64,000 bases of DNA from Gammaproteobacteria bacterium (GCA_009844425.1 VYBN01000019.1:57340-121339); one strand, 5' to 3'; shown: positions 35,920 through 45,310, counted from the stretch's first letter. Numbers and translations are program-made. The notes: generated from the letters alone by a model not told the origin.

Positions 35920-37695
35920 ATGCGAACGGTATCCGGTCCGATCTGTATTCTGGCGGTCCTGCTGACCGCGGGCGTCGTCCCCGCCGGCGCCCAGCAGCCG
36001 TCGGCAGAGCAGCAGATGGGCGCCCTGTTCGCGGACGAATGGGCGACGCGCTTGCGTGAGAACCCGCTGCTGGCCACGTCCATGGGAGTGACCGACTACA
36101 ACGGCCGGCTGCCTGGCGCGTCCCCGGACGATATCGATCGCCGCAGGCGCCAGACGGCTGCGTTCATGGACCGCCTCGCCCGGATTGACATTGAGGCGCT
36201 GCCGGAGGGTCGCCGGCTGGATTATGAGCTGTTCGGGTGGATGCTGCGCAACCGCATCGAATCGGCGTCCTATTACCCGGAGCGGATTCCCTTTATCGCC
36301 GACAGCGGCTTTCATTCCGGCCTGTTGCGCGCGGCGGACGGGGTGAATTTTCGCAATCCCGGGGATTACGACGATTACCTGCTGCGTTTGCGGGCAATCC
36401 CCCGGTACGTGGATCAGAACATCGCGAACATGCGCGCCGGCATCACCGACGGATTCGTCGCGCCCCGGATTGTGCTGGAAAGCGTGCTGCCGACCATTAC
36501 CGCGCCGGCCGGACAGGCAGTGGGGGATAGCGCGTTTTTCGCACCATTCAAGAGCCTGCCGGATTCGCTCAGCGAGACGGACCGCGCCCGGCTGGAATCC
36601 GAAGCCCGCGAGGTCATCGGCGGGCAAGTGCTGTCGGCGCTGGGACGGCTGGCGGAGTTTCTGGACACGGAATACCGGCTGCACGCCCGCGACAGTATCG
36701 GCGCTTCGGAGTGGCCCGAAGGCGCGGAATACTACCGGCAGAGGATTCGGGCCATGACCACGCTCGATCTTTCCCCGGATGAAATCCATGAAATCGGAAT
36801 GTCCGAGGTGGCGCGTATCCGCTCGGAAATGCTTGCCATCGTCGAGGAGCTTCAATTCCAGGGTGGCATAGATGCGTTCGTTACCTTTCTGCGCACGGAC
36901 CCGCGCTTTTACGCCGAGACCGCGGAACAGTTGATTGGCCATGCGGCGCTGATCGCCAAGAAGGTGGACGGCATTCTGCCGGGCTGGTTCAACCTGTTGC
37001 CGCGCACCCCGTACGGCATCATGCCGATGCCCGCGGAAATGGCGCCGACCGGAACCACGGCCCGCTACTGGTCCGCCCCCCGCGGCGGCAATCGCGGCGG
37101 GTATTACTGGCTGAACACCTACGCGCTCGACCAGCGCCCACTCTACGAGCTGCCCGCGTTGACGGTCCACGAGGCGGTCCCGGGCCATCATCTGCAGATC
37201 GCGCTGGCGCGCGAACTTCAGGGCGTGCCGGAATTCCGCCGCACGCTGGGATTCACCGCGTTTGTCGAGGGCTGGGCGCTATATACGGAATGGCTCGGTA
37301 TCGAAATGGGCATCTACACGACCCCGTACGAGCATTTCGGCCGACTCAGCTACGAAATGTGGCGGGCCTGCCGGCTGGTTATCGATACCGGAATTCATGC
37401 CAAAGGCTGGACGCGCGACCAGGCGGTCGCCTTCCTGGCGGACAACACTTCGCTCAGCCTGACCAACGTCGAAAACGAAATCAACCGCTATATCGCCTGG
37501 CCGGGCCAGGCCCTGGGCTACAAGCTCGGTGAACTGAAGATCAAGGAACTGCGCCGGCGGGCCGAAGACGCCCTGGGAGCGGAATTTGACGTGCGGGCGT
37601 TTCACGACGCCGTGCTTGCCAACGGCGCGCTGCCGCTGCCGATCCTGGAAAGGCGGATCGACCGCTTCATCGCCCGCTCGCTCGATGCCGGCTAA
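35920..37695 (+). CDS. DUF885 family, secreted metallopeptidase-like protein
   Basis: A 591-residue exported protein. A signal peptide covers about 1-25 (ILAVLLTAGVVPAGAQQ). The DUF885 domain fills the rest. It contains the zinc-peptidase-like motif HEAVPGHHLQ at 417-426 and the nearby EGWALYTEWLG, which supplies a further glutamate. The C-terminal PGQALGYKLGELKI is typical of the family. AAGGAG eight bases before ATG 35920 fixes the start. Substrate is unknown; family members are often called hypothetical or dipeptidyl-like. The stop overlaps gcvT by 11 bases, although no functional link is obvious. Confidence 0.88.
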   Translation: MRTVSGPICILAVLLTAGVVPAGAQQPSAEQQMGALFADEWATRLRENPLLATSMGVTDYNGRLPGASPDDIDRRRRQTAAFMDRLARIDIEALPEGRRLDYELFGWMLRNRIESASYYPERIPFIADSGFHSGLLRAADGVNFRNPGDYDDYLLRLRAIPRYVDQNIANMRAGITDGFVAPRIVLESVLPTITAPAGQAVGDSAFFAPFKSLPDSLSETDRARLESEAREVIGGQVLSALGRLAEFLDTEYRLHARDSIGASEWPEGAEYYRQRIRAMTTLDLSPDEIHEIGMSEVARIRSEMLAIVEELQFQGGIDAFVTFLRTDPRFYAETAEQLIGHAALIAKKVDGILPGWFNLLPRTPYGIMPMPAEMAPTGTTARYWSAPRGGNRGGYYWLNTYALDQRPLYELPALTVHEAVPGHHLQIALARELQGVPEFRRTLGFTAFVEGWALYTEWLGIEMGIYTTPYEHFGRLSYEMWRACRLVIDTGIHAKGWTRDQAVAFLADNTSLSLTNVENEINRYIAWPGQALGYKLGELKIKELRRRAEDALGAEFDVRAFHDAVLANGALPLPILERRIDRFIARSLDAG

Positions 37696-38806
37696 AGCGA
37701 CGCCGCTGCGGGAACAGCATCGCTCTTGCGGCGGGCGCCTGGTCGATTTCGCCGGCTGGGAGCTGCCGCTGCACTATGGCTCGCAGGTCGCCGAACACCA
37801 TGCCGTGCGCCGGGCCGCCGGGGTTTTCGATGTCTCCCATCTTGCCCTGACGATGGTGTCCGGACGCGGCGCCAAGTCCTATCTGCGACGCCTGCTTGCC
37901 AACGACATCGATCGCCTGGGCGAGCGGATTGCGGGCCTCTACACCTGCCTCCTGAATGATTCCGGTTGCGTAATCGACGACCTGATCGCCTACCGCCTGG
38001 CGGATGAGCGCTACCGCGTCGTGAGCAATGCCGCAACCGCGGAGTCCGTGCACGCCCAGATGAAGAAGATCGCGCGCGCGTTTCCCGTAACGCTTGTGCC
38101 CGAGGAGGAGCGGGTCACTCTGGCGGTCCAGGGTCCGCAAGCCATGGAAACAGGCGCTGCTGCGGCGACGACGGTGCTTGGCGGCGAATTCGCTAGCGAA
38201 TTGGCCGCGCTGAAGCCCTTCAATGCGATGGAATCGCGCGGCTTTCTCGCTGCGCGAACCGGCTATACGGGTGAGGACGGCTTTGAAATCTATCTGGACG
38301 CGGCAACGGGACAGGCGTTGTGGCAGGCGCTGCTCGAGGCCGAAGTGGCGCCGTGCGGACTGGGAGCGCGCGACACCTTGCGGCTGGAGGCGGGCCTGTG
38401 CCTGTACGGTCAGGACATGGACGACTCGGTAACGCCGCTGCACTGTGGTTTGAAGTGGACCGTGGCGATGGATCCGCCGCAGCGGGACTTCCTGGGCAGG
38501 CGTGCGCTGGAGCAACTGGCGGACAGCGAAAACCTGCCGGCATTCAAGGGCCTGGTACTGAAGAAAAGGGGTATGCTTCGCGCCGGTCAAACGGTGCGGA
38601 CTCCGCATGGCCCGGGCGTCGTGACTAGCGGCGGCTATTCGCCTACTATGGGCGCCTCGATCGGCCTGGCGCGCGTTCCGCGCGGTGCGTACGCCGATTG
38701 CGAGGTGGAAATCCGCGGCGTTGGAGTCACGTGCGCCGTCGTAAAACCGCCGTTCGTGCGCCGCGGCCGCATTCTGGTTGACGCGCACGGCGACAGAGAA
38801 AGTTGA
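37685..38806 (+). CDS. gcvT: Glycine cleavage system T protein (aminomethyltransferase)
   Basis: Releases ammonia and methylene-tetrahydrofolate from the aminomethyl-lipoyl group of GcvH. It has 373 residues. Motifs are LVDFAGWELPLHY, GVFDVSHL, the folate-site RTGYTGEDGFEIY, GARDTLRLEAGLCLYGQD and the C-terminal beta barrel with SPT-GASIGLARVP. ATG 37685 lies inside the end of the DUF885 gene. gcvH follows after 13 bases, while gcvPA and gcvPB are 7 kb away beyond the accessory island. Confidence 0.96.
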   Translation: MPAKATPLREQHRSCGGRLVDFAGWELPLHYGSQVAEHHAVRRAAGVFDVSHLALTMVSGRGAKSYLRRLLANDIDRLGERIAGLYTCLLNDSGCVIDDLIAYRLADERYRVVSNAATAESVHAQMKKIARAFPVTLVPEEERVTLAVQGPQAMETGAAAATTVLGGEFASELAALKPFNAMESRGFLAARTGYTGEDGFEIYLDAATGQALWQALLEAEVAPCGLGARDTLRLEAGLCLYGQDMDDSVTPLHCGLKWTVAMDPPQRDFLGRRALEQLADSENLPAFKGLVLKKRGMLRAGQTVRTPHGPGVVTSGGYSPTMGASIGLARVPRGAYADCEVEIRGVGVTCAVVKPPFVRRGRILVDAHGDRES

Positions 38807-38819
38807 AGAGGAAACAGCA

Positions 38820-39209
38820 GTGTCAGAAATACCGACCGACCTCAAGTACACCGACGAACACGAGTGGGTGCGCAGGGAAGACAGCGGGACGCTGGTAGTG
38901 GGTCTGACCGACTACGCCCAGGAACAGCTCGGCGACCTGGTCTATGTCGATACTCCGGAGGTTGGAGCATCGTTCGCGGCCGGCGACGTCTGCGCCGTGG
39001 TGGAATCGGTCAAGGCGGCCAGCGACGTCTATTCGCCCGCCGGCGGTGAGGTCGTGGCGGTCAACGAATCGCTCCAGGATTCACCGGAACAGATTTCGAA
39101 CGATCCTTACGGCGACGGCTGGCTGTTCGAAATAGCGCCGGAAGACGCGGCCGAATGGGAGGACCTGCTGGACCCGGACCAGTACGAAGAACTGCTGGAT
39201 TCGGCGTAG
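38820..39209 (+). CDS. gcvH: Glycine cleavage system H protein
   Basis: Lipoyl carrier protein of the glycine cleavage complex, 129 residues. The sequence begins with LKYTDEHEWV and contains the lipoylation motif VVESVKAASDVYSP with Lys65, then YGDGWLF. GTG 38820 has AAGAGGAAA just upstream. A hairpin follows the stop, and the accessory island starts here, so gcvPA is no longer adjacent. Confidence 0.96.
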   Translation: MSEIPTDLKYTDEHEWVRREDSGTLVVGLTDYAQEQLGDLVYVDTPEVGASFAAGDVCAVVESVKAASDVYSPAGGEVVAVNESLQDSPEQISNDPYGDGWLFEIAPEDAAEWEDLLDPDQYEELLDSA

Positions 39210-39226
39210 AGCCTTAACCCGCTCTG

Positions 39227-39262
39227 GCAGCCCGCGCTATAGGAACGGCGATATCGGGCTGC
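39227..39262 (+). terminator. Hairpin after gcvH
   Basis: GCAGCCCG (39227-39234) pairs perfectly with CGGGCTGC (39255-39262) around a 20-base loop. There is no T tract, so factor-independent termination is uncertain. It lies 18 bases after the gcvH stop, at the left edge of the island. Confidence 0.45.
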
Positions 39263-39277
39263 AACCGGGCCAGCACA

Positions 39278-39625
39278 CTAAGAGGTTGGCATCCGTAGTC
39301 TAAAACGAACAGCCTTCAGTCCTTTCAGTGCGTTGATTCGGTCTCCCAGTTTATGGACGTCGAATGCTCCTTGGCGGTGCAGGCGAAAAAGTAAATCCTC
39401 GGCATCTGTGGCCCCTTTCCGATTGTTTGCTTTACGCGAACACGCTACAACACTTCTGTATCCGCTATCCCCTTTGGCCACGCCCACCTCGCCAATTTGG
39501 TCTCGGGACCACGTAGAATCGGTCCAATTCGCCGGATCGAACAGATCGCAAACAAGACTTAGCCCAGCCTTGTCGTCGCTATCGCATCGACTGGATGTGA
39601 CATCCCTGTTCCGTGCGCATGGCCG
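39278..39625 (-). pseudogene. Remnant of an unknown accessory gene
   Basis: An open frame reads leftward from an in-frame stop at 39626-39628 to the TAG at 39278. Its translation looks protein-like (SDDKAGLSLVCDLFDPANW ... TDAEDLLFRLHRQGAFDVHK), but it has no ATG and its first GTG is at 39487, which would give only 69 residues. Because coding-like sequence extends upstream of that GTG, I read it as the C-terminal remnant of a larger gene. No family is recognised. A short real protein starting at 39487 is the alternative. Confidence 0.35.
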
Positions 39626-39673
39626 TTATTCGCGGCCCAAGAGAATCGCGGCAAGTCGATGCGTCGCCGGACA

Positions 39674-40759
39674 CTATGTCTTCGATGACCTATCCCTGAT
39701 TTGGTACGGACGCGACCACAGCCCCGGCCCTTCTATCCTGTTCGACTTGGAAAGACAGGCCTCATAAAGTAAAACGCTCGGCTCACAAATTTCCGTGCCG
39801 GGCAAAATCAGAGCGTATCCGTCGCAGCCGACCGTCAGCCCGTTCCACAGGCCGTCATTCGAGGCGGACGCCCCGCCAAAAGGAATACCCATGGCTATGC
39901 GACCGAAGATGCCGTCAGAGAAGGCGACACTGGCTCCGTAACGGAATACTTCCGGCTCGTCGTCTTCGCCCACAATCGGCCGTACGGACACCAAGCGGGG
40001 GTGAGGATTTACGCTTGCACGTATCGCCTTCTTATCGAACCGCCAACAGTTGACCTTCACTTCCGGCGATTCGCCGATGACCATTGGCTGGTCCACCAAC
40101 CAGTCCATTTGGTTGAGAAAATCGAGCACATGGTCGAAGTTCAATTGCATGACTTCGCCGGTCGCAAACCAAGTCAGGATTGCGCAGGCCCCGGCTTGAT
40201 CGCTCGTGGACAAATTTGACTCGGAATGAAGGAGATTGTTGCGGATCAGCCTTAGGTCGCCGAGCACTTGTTGCCGCGGACGGATCGCGCCGGGAGCGTC
40301 GCCATAGTGCTCTTTGAGGTTAGTGCGGTAGCGGTTTTCCCACAAACCGTATATCTCGGCAACCCACGATTTGTACACCATCTGCTCGGCGAGCCCGCCG
40401 GGCGACATCCGGTCGATCAGGGGTTCGCCGACCAAGAAAGGTCTGGAGCGAATGTCCATTCCTTCAGGTGGAATGAACGTCCCGCGAGCTCGTTTGTTCT
40501 CGAGTCCGTCAGGGCCATGCGCGCGGACAATCGCCGTGCTAAGAGCCTGATAATACATGCGAATCCCGCTCAGAACGTAGAGCAGCGTATCAGTGCGAAC
40601 CACGGTCTCGTGGCGGAATCTCGCCCATTCCTGATTAACCTTGTTTTCGTCCATCGTGATGAGACCGCCGGACATCCGGACGCTATCGGCCATGGTGTCC
40701 ACTTCGTTTCCGTACCGCATCGTCGGTGCCGGTCGATTCTCGGCTGATCGGCATTTCAT
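39674..40759 (-). CDS. HEPN-motif protein of unknown function (1)
   Basis: A protein of about 361 residues, not recognised as a named family. A HEPN-type signature R-N-N-L-L-H (R173 to H178), preceded by the helix VLGDLRLI, is embedded in an all-helical N-terminal half. HEPN proteins are often metal-independent RNases in abortive-infection and toxin systems. The C-terminal half (about 215-355) is beta-rich with no known motif. Several ATGs are possible; ATG 40759 has GGAG just upstream but short spacing, and ATGs at 40720, 40693 and 40654 remain open. It lies in the AT-richer island, next to a second HEPN gene in the same direction. Confidence 0.65.
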   Translation of the reverse strand: MKCRSAENRPAPTMRYGNEVDTMADSVRMSGGLITMDENKVNQEWARFRHETVVRTDTLLYVLSGIRMYYQALSTAIVRAHGPDGLENKRARGTFIPPEGMDIRSRPFLVGEPLIDRMSPGGLAEQMVYKSWVAEIYGLWENRYRTNLKEHYGDAPGAIRPRQQVLGDLRLIRNNLLHSESNLSTSDQAGACAILTWFATGEVMQLNFDHVLDFLNQMDWLVDQPMVIGESPEVKVNCWRFDKKAIRASVNPHPRLVSVRPIVGEDDEPEVFRYGASVAFSDGIFGRIAMGIPFGGASASNDGLWNGLTVGCDGYALILPGTEICEPSVLLYEACLSKSNRIEGPGLWSRPYQIRDRSSKT

Positions 40760-40902
40760 TTTCTCCGAAGCTCTCAATGGCCCTATTGAAACAGAGTTTC
40801 GCAGTCGGCACCCAACCAGCCGTCGTTGCCGGCCAATCCCACGCTACCCTTAGTCTTAAATAAGTGAACTAAGGTATCGCCAATTGAATGAAACAAAACC
40901 CG

Positions 40903-41403
40903 CTAATTCACTGTCCGATTTCTCAGGTTTGCCAGTCTGGACCCGACAATCTCCATAAATTTCTGAACTTCCTTCTTGGGAATACGTGCCCGGTAGACTT
41001 CTCGACTTTTCGAAGTATCCCAAATCTCTATATCGTCTCCCTGAAACGCAATTCGGGCATGAGCCAGCGCATTTCGCAGTCGATGCACAAATCCGTAAAC
41101 GGTACTTCCATACTTCTCGTCAGGTGTAACGACACTCACCTCGTCCACAGACCACCGTTGTTCAATGTCTCGATATATGGGATCACTTTGATCCAAATTC
41201 CAATATTCCTTTGGAAACAATATGAGCATATACAAGAGCGATAGAGCCCGTGTTTGCCAGATGAGTCCGGTTGCCAAGTATCTAGGCGGCAGACCATACT
41301 CCCTCTCCACCTTTTGAGCATGGTTCTGGAGACTGCCATCGCGCTCCGCCGAAGCAAGTACCGCCTGTTCAATGAAGGCCCATGCCGCGATATCTTTACT
41401 CAT
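40903..41403 (-). CDS. HEPN-motif protein of unknown function (2)
   Basis: A 166-residue protein. The canonical HEPN motif R-N-A-L-A-H is at 110-115 (VHRLRNALAHARI), followed by a short beta region with an aspartate-rich strand. The size and the motif near two thirds of the chain resemble stand-alone pEK499-p136-like HEPN families, from memory. RNase activity is inferred only. It is encoded on the same strand as HEPN protein 1 and the restriction-modification gene, 143 and 67 bases away, in the AT-rich part of the island. Residues between 16 and 60 are helical. Confidence 0.7.
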   Translation of the reverse strand: MSKDIAAWAFIEQAVLASAERDGSLQNHAQKVEREYGLPPRYLATGLIWQTRALSLLYMLILFPKEYWNLDQSDPIYRDIEQRWSVDEVSVVTPDEKYGSTVYGFVHRLRNALAHARIAFQGDDIEIWDTSKSREVYRARIPKKEVQKFMEIVGSRLANLRNRTVN

Positions 41404-41470
41404 TTTCTTGTCCCATAATGACTCCGAGTGCAGTAACGGTGCCGAGTTCTCTAGTCGAACTCGTTGCCTT

Positions 41471-44290
41471 CTACCTCAAGCGTCTTCGGCTCGAGTTCGC
41501 TTTGGCCGCGACCTCAACTCGATTGCGCATCTTCTCATACAACATGAACAGGTATTCGACGCGCTCGCGCTCGGACGCGAAGCCGCCTCGCCGGTAGAGC
41601 CGGTCCACGGCGCGGTCAAGCGCTTGATGTGCCTTGCGGAGCTGCGGCGGCATCAGGTCGGGATCGTAGAGATTGGCCAGAGTTGCATCCGGATGCGCAG
41701 CGCGAGCATCCAGCACGGCCTTCGCCAGCGGCACCAGTTTCGACACGTCCAGCTCTCGGTCGGCGAAGCCCGCCGGCGTCGGGAAGGTGTTGTAGACGAG
41801 GCCGATGGAATACCGGTAATCGCTCTTCAGCCGACCACCTACTTGGCGCAGCCACGCCATATGCATCGCCGAGGTCAGCAGGGCGAAGTCCGCGAGCGTC
41901 GCATTCTCAAGGACGCGCACGAGATTGCTCGGAATTGTCGGCGGTTCGAGCCAACCTATGGGCACATAGTCGCGCCGGTATGAGCTGACTTCTGGGACGA
42001 CAAGGAATGGCTTGGTGGGAATGGTGGAGAACGCGAATTGTGTGGGATAAGCAGCAAGCTCCCGGGTAACAGCGCGTTTGCTTTGCAGACGATATTCTCG
42101 AACTGCAGCAATGCGCTCTCGTACAACTGACAACAGCGCAAGCTTTTCGGGTGGAGCATCAGCCAAAGCCAGAATCCATCGCGAACCTCCCTGCAAGTAC
42201 TCGCGCGCACCAACAAATGGGCGGAGATAGGGCTTGGCCTCAGGCTCTTTCTCCAATAGAGTCGCGCGTTTTTCCAAATCGAATATCAGATGTCCACCAT
42301 CTATAGGCTGTGACCCATACCGCAGGGCGCGCAACCCGCTTATCGGCACATTTGACGCCCGCACCACCAGATGCGCATCGGACAGGCCGCCCGCGTCGAA
42401 CAGGTACGGCGATAGAGCTGCGTGAAGGCTCTCCTCCGGTTCGGAATTAATGTCGGGATAGCTGAAAAGGCGTTTCTCGGTTCGTGCGGCCTCCCGACGG
42501 TCGAGACCGAGAATGACCACATGCACGTGTGCCTTGCCACGTGCGTCCGATCCCCACGCGAAAGTGCGGTGCGCGAACGCAATTTCCAACGTGCAGCGTT
42601 TGAACAAAATCGGCCAGAGTTGCTCGACCTGCTCCCCTTGAGTGATCGAATTGGTTGCGACGAAACCGATGCGCGCATCTGCATCCTGCACATACTCTCC
42701 GGCTTTGATAAACCATGCAGCGACGTAATCTAGTGTGCCGCCGCTCTTCCCGAGCGCCGCGATTCCGCGAACCTGGGCGCGCTGTTCCGGGGTCTGGAAC
42801 TTCGCGCCTACGAAGGGAGGATTGCCCAAGACGAACGAGCATTCATTGGGCGGCAGCAATTCGGACCAGTCCGTTTCCAGTGCATCGCCTTGCACGATGT
42901 TTGGTGAGTTCTCGAGCGGAATGCGCGCATAAGTCTGGCCGAAAACCAGGCTAAGCCGGGTGTTCATGATGTGATCCATCATCCATAGTGCGGTCTCCGC
43001 GGTCCGCGCCGGAAATTCGCCGAGTTCGATCCCGTAGAACTGATCGACGTCGATACGGGAAAGCTGGTCGGACGGGAGATTGGAACCGCCTCGGAGTTGG
43101 CTGAGTCGCTGGAGAGTCTTGGCGTGAATTTCCTTCAGGACTTCGATCTCCAGTTCGCGCAATTCGCGGTAGGCGATGATCAGGAAGTTGCCGCAGCCGC
43201 AGGCCGGGTCGAGGAACTTAAGTTGTGCGAGTTTTTCCTGAAAGCGCTCTAGGTCCGCCCGGCGGCGGGTGTCCTTGCGGGATTTCAGGCGCTCGAACTC
43301 GGCGCGAAGGTCATCCATGAACAGCGGCTCGATCACCTTGAGGATGTTCTTCTCGGTGGTGTAGTGCGCGCCCTGGGCTCGGCGCTCGGCCGGATCCATG
43401 ACCGACTGGAATAGGGCCCCAAAAATGGCGGGCGAAATATTCGACCAATTGAATCTGCACGCTCCCAGCAGCTTTTCGCGCATGTCTGAATCAAACGCGG
43501 GAATGCGGAGCGGCCTGTCAAACAGGGAGCCGTTTACAAACGGAAAACGCAGCAGGTCCTCATCTCGGGTCGCGTGGCGTTCGTCCTCCGGCGTATCCAG
43601 AACCTGAAACAACTCGATCAGCCGGGCGCCCGTATCCGAGCCGTCCTTCCCGGTGCGGTCGTCAATGAAGTCCAGAAAAATGTCGCGCTCGAAGATACCG
43701 GTGTCATCGGCGAACAAACAGAACACGACCCGCACCAGGAACTGCTCCAGATCGTGCCCCCGGTAGCCGGACTCGTGAAGCGCATCGCGCAGCCGGCCCA
43801 CCAACTCGGCGGCCCTGATGTTGACCGGATCCTGATCACGGAATTCACGCCGCCGCAACCCGAGCATGAAGGCGAACGCCTCCACATTCGCCGGCAGTTC
43901 AGCCAGCGAAAAGCTTACGACTTCTCTCTCACTCAGATCATGCAGTTCGAATGTCTGAAAGTCACTGAGTAGGATGCAGCGGGGACGGTCGTGTTCCGGC
44001 AGCGCATCGAAATACTCGCCGGCCTGCTCACGCGCCTTGTTCAGATCACGCCCGGCGCTTTTCTGTTCAACGATGAGTTCGCCGGGCCAGAACAGGTCGA
44101 TATAGCCGGAACTGTTGTCGAGCTTGGACACACGCGCCTCGTAGCGCGCGACGGAACTCCTTCGTATGCCGAATACGCCGAAGAAGTCGTTGTAGAAACT
44201 CTGGGTCTCGCCCTTCTCGTAAGCGGCATCCTTCCATTCCTCCGCAAACGCAGCCGCGCGAACACGGACCTCGTTCCAGGACAGGCGCAT
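41471..44290 (-). CDS. MmeI-like type IIL restriction-modification protein
   Basis: A single-chain restriction and modification enzyme, 939 residues (MmeI has 919). The N-terminal nuclease carries D65-x9-E75-x-K77, the MmeI-type PD-ExK spacing. A helical spacer spans about 150-300. The gamma-class N6-adenine methyltransferase has GAHYTTEKNI (307-316), motif I DPACGCGNF (361-369) and motif IV NPPF (490-493). The C-terminal part (about 620-860) is the likely target-recognition region, followed by a helical tail. Such enzymes need no separate methylase or specificity subunit. No key residue is missing. It lies in the island with HEPN proteins, as a probable phage-defence gene. Confidence 0.88.
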   Translation of the reverse strand: MRLSWNEVRVRAAAFAEEWKDAAYEKGETQSFYNDFFGVFGIRRSSVARYEARVSKLDNSSGYIDLFWPGELIVEQKSAGRDLNKAREQAGEYFDALPEHDRPRCILLSDFQTFELHDLSEREVVSFSLAELPANVEAFAFMLGLRRREFRDQDPVNIRAAELVGRLRDALHESGYRGHDLEQFLVRVVFCLFADDTGIFERDIFLDFIDDRTGKDGSDTGARLIELFQVLDTPEDERHATRDEDLLRFPFVNGSLFDRPLRIPAFDSDMREKLLGACRFNWSNISPAIFGALFQSVMDPAERRAQGAHYTTEKNILKVIEPLFMDDLRAEFERLKSRKDTRRRADLERFQEKLAQLKFLDPACGCGNFLIIAYRELRELEIEVLKEIHAKTLQRLSQLRGGSNLPSDQLSRIDVDQFYGIELGEFPARTAETALWMMDHIMNTRLSLVFGQTYARIPLENSPNIVQGDALETDWSELLPPNECSFVLGNPPFVGAKFQTPEQRAQVRGIAALGKSGGTLDYVAAWFIKAGEYVQDADARIGFVATNSITQGEQVEQLWPILFKRCTLEIAFAHRTFAWGSDARGKAHVHVVILGLDRREAARTEKRLFSYPDINSEPEESLHAALSPYLFDAGGLSDAHLVVRASNVPISGLRALRYGSQPIDGGHLIFDLEKRATLLEKEPEAKPYLRPFVGAREYLQGGSRWILALADAPPEKLALLSVVRERIAAVREYRLQSKRAVTRELAAYPTQFAFSTIPTKPFLVVPEVSSYRRDYVPIGWLEPPTIPSNLVRVLENATLADFALLTSAMHMAWLRQVGGRLKSDYRYSIGLVYNTFPTPAGFADRELDVSKLVPLAKAVLDARAAHPDATLANLYDPDLMPPQLRKAHQALDRAVDRLYRRGGFASERERVEYLFMLYEKMRNRVEVAAKANSSRRRLR

Positions 44291-44368
44291 CAGTCCACCT
44301 TTATTGGCGCGGCGCTACGCGGTTCGCGCCACGCGCGGACTGGTCTGCTACTCTCCAAGTCGCCACGC

Positions 44369-44827
44369 TCAGCATCTAGGCAAAGTGCCTTGGTGAGGTT
44401 GCGTTAGACAGCAGTCAATCAATTCCCTGCCTGGGTGTAAGAAACGCATCAATCCAGAACTGATGTGAGCGCGAAAACGTAGAGTGTGGAGTTCTTTGTC
44501 CCGGCATAATCGCCGGACATTCTCGCGGAATACACCATACGGCGAGAAGATTATTTTCAGTGTTTCGTTGGGCAGGATCTCCCGGTCCCACGTCACGCCG
44601 TCGAAAGATCTGCGGTTCCGCCTTCTACCGATGCACCAGTCGGTTGCATGGATGGTGACCGGCCGTTTGCCCGAATTCAGGATTCTGATCCGTGACCAGC
44701 GTGAAGGGTTACTGACCCGGACTTCCAGCCTTAGCGCTTTTGCGGCGCGGCGGTTGATAAACCAGTCCACGCCTCGCAAGACCAGCGAGGTCGGAGGTAT
44801 CAACGACTCATAATCAGGAACGGGCAT
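44369..44827 (-). CDS. Hypothetical protein
   Basis: A 152-residue protein I do not recognise. It is basic and beta-strand-rich, with an Ig-like pattern of alternating hydrophobic residues (LRLEVRVSNPSRWSRIRIL, PVTIHATDWCIG, ETLKIIFSPYGVF). There is no signal peptide or membrane helix. It lies 78 bases upstream of the restriction-modification gene and reads in the same direction. It is plausibly a real gene because the pattern is regular and no competing gene covers the region, but function is unknown. Confidence 0.55.
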   Translation of the reverse strand: MPVPDYESLIPPTSLVLRGVDWFINRRAAKALRLEVRVSNPSRWSRIRILNSGKRPVTIHATDWCIGRRRNRRSFDGVTWDREILPNETLKIIFSPYGVFRENVRRLCRDKELHTLRFRAHISSGLMRFLHPGRELIDCCLTQPHQGTLPRC

Positions 44828-44893
44828 CGGCCACCATGCCTATAGTTGCCGCCAGCCGGCCAAGCTCTGTATCGGAGGAATGGATTGCGACGA

Positions 44894-45310
44894 TCATTCG
44901 GCTTCTTCCCAATATGGCCGATCTTCCACTTCGTCGTGCCGCCTGCCTTCCGGCGTCGTATAGACGGTTTTCTCGAAGCTCAGGATCAACCAATTGCCGA
45001 ACCGGGTTCCCAAGCCGCAACCGTTCTCGCGCATTAGCGAAAGCGTATCGGGATCAACTTGGTGTCGGTCGGCGAAGTACGTCTGAAGATCGGAGAGCCG
45101 GTAGACCGGTGTGTCCTTTGTCAGCCGCAACACGAAAGCGGGCTCGATTCGCTTTTTCCGTGCCGCCTCTCGGATTGTCGACTCTCCGCAAGCAAACAGC
45201 TTCGCGGCCTCGCGCGGTGTGAGTACTTCGCGCCCGTCCGCTGTACATGCTGCATTGAATTCTCGAGTGCGCGCGGCCTCGCTCTCATTGTAGTAGTTCC
45301 GCGAATTCAT
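44894..45310 (-). CDS. Helix-turn-helix DNA-binding protein (excisionase/MerR-like)
   Basis: A 138-residue protein with a winged helix-turn-helix of the MerR/excisionase type at about 28-78: LTPREAAKLFACGESTIREAARK, then a wing PVYRLSDLQTYF. The C-terminal half (about 80-138) is of unknown fold. It is the most upstream leftward gene of the island. Two TGAC-N6-GTCA dyads lie 29 to 60 bases before its start, which fits autoregulation. It may regulate the restriction-modification gene downstream, or be a leftover excisionase-type factor of the island. Confidence 0.7.
   Translation of the reverse strand: MNSRNYYNESEAARTREFNAACTADGREVLTPREAAKLFACGESTIREAARKKRIEPAFVLRLTKDTPVYRLSDLQTYFADRHQVDPDTLSLMRENGCGLGTRFGNWLILSFEKTVYTTPEGRRHDEVEDRPYWEEAE

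Noticed and set aside
37600..37690. Glycine riboswitch before gcvT
   Set aside because: gcvT starts inside the preceding gene, leaving no leader; no riboswitch-like leader is seen before gcvPA or soxB either.
39333..39767. 144-codon plus-strand frame at the island's left edge
   Set aside because: Its translation is Ser/Arg-rich without pattern, and the opposite strand reads more protein-like.
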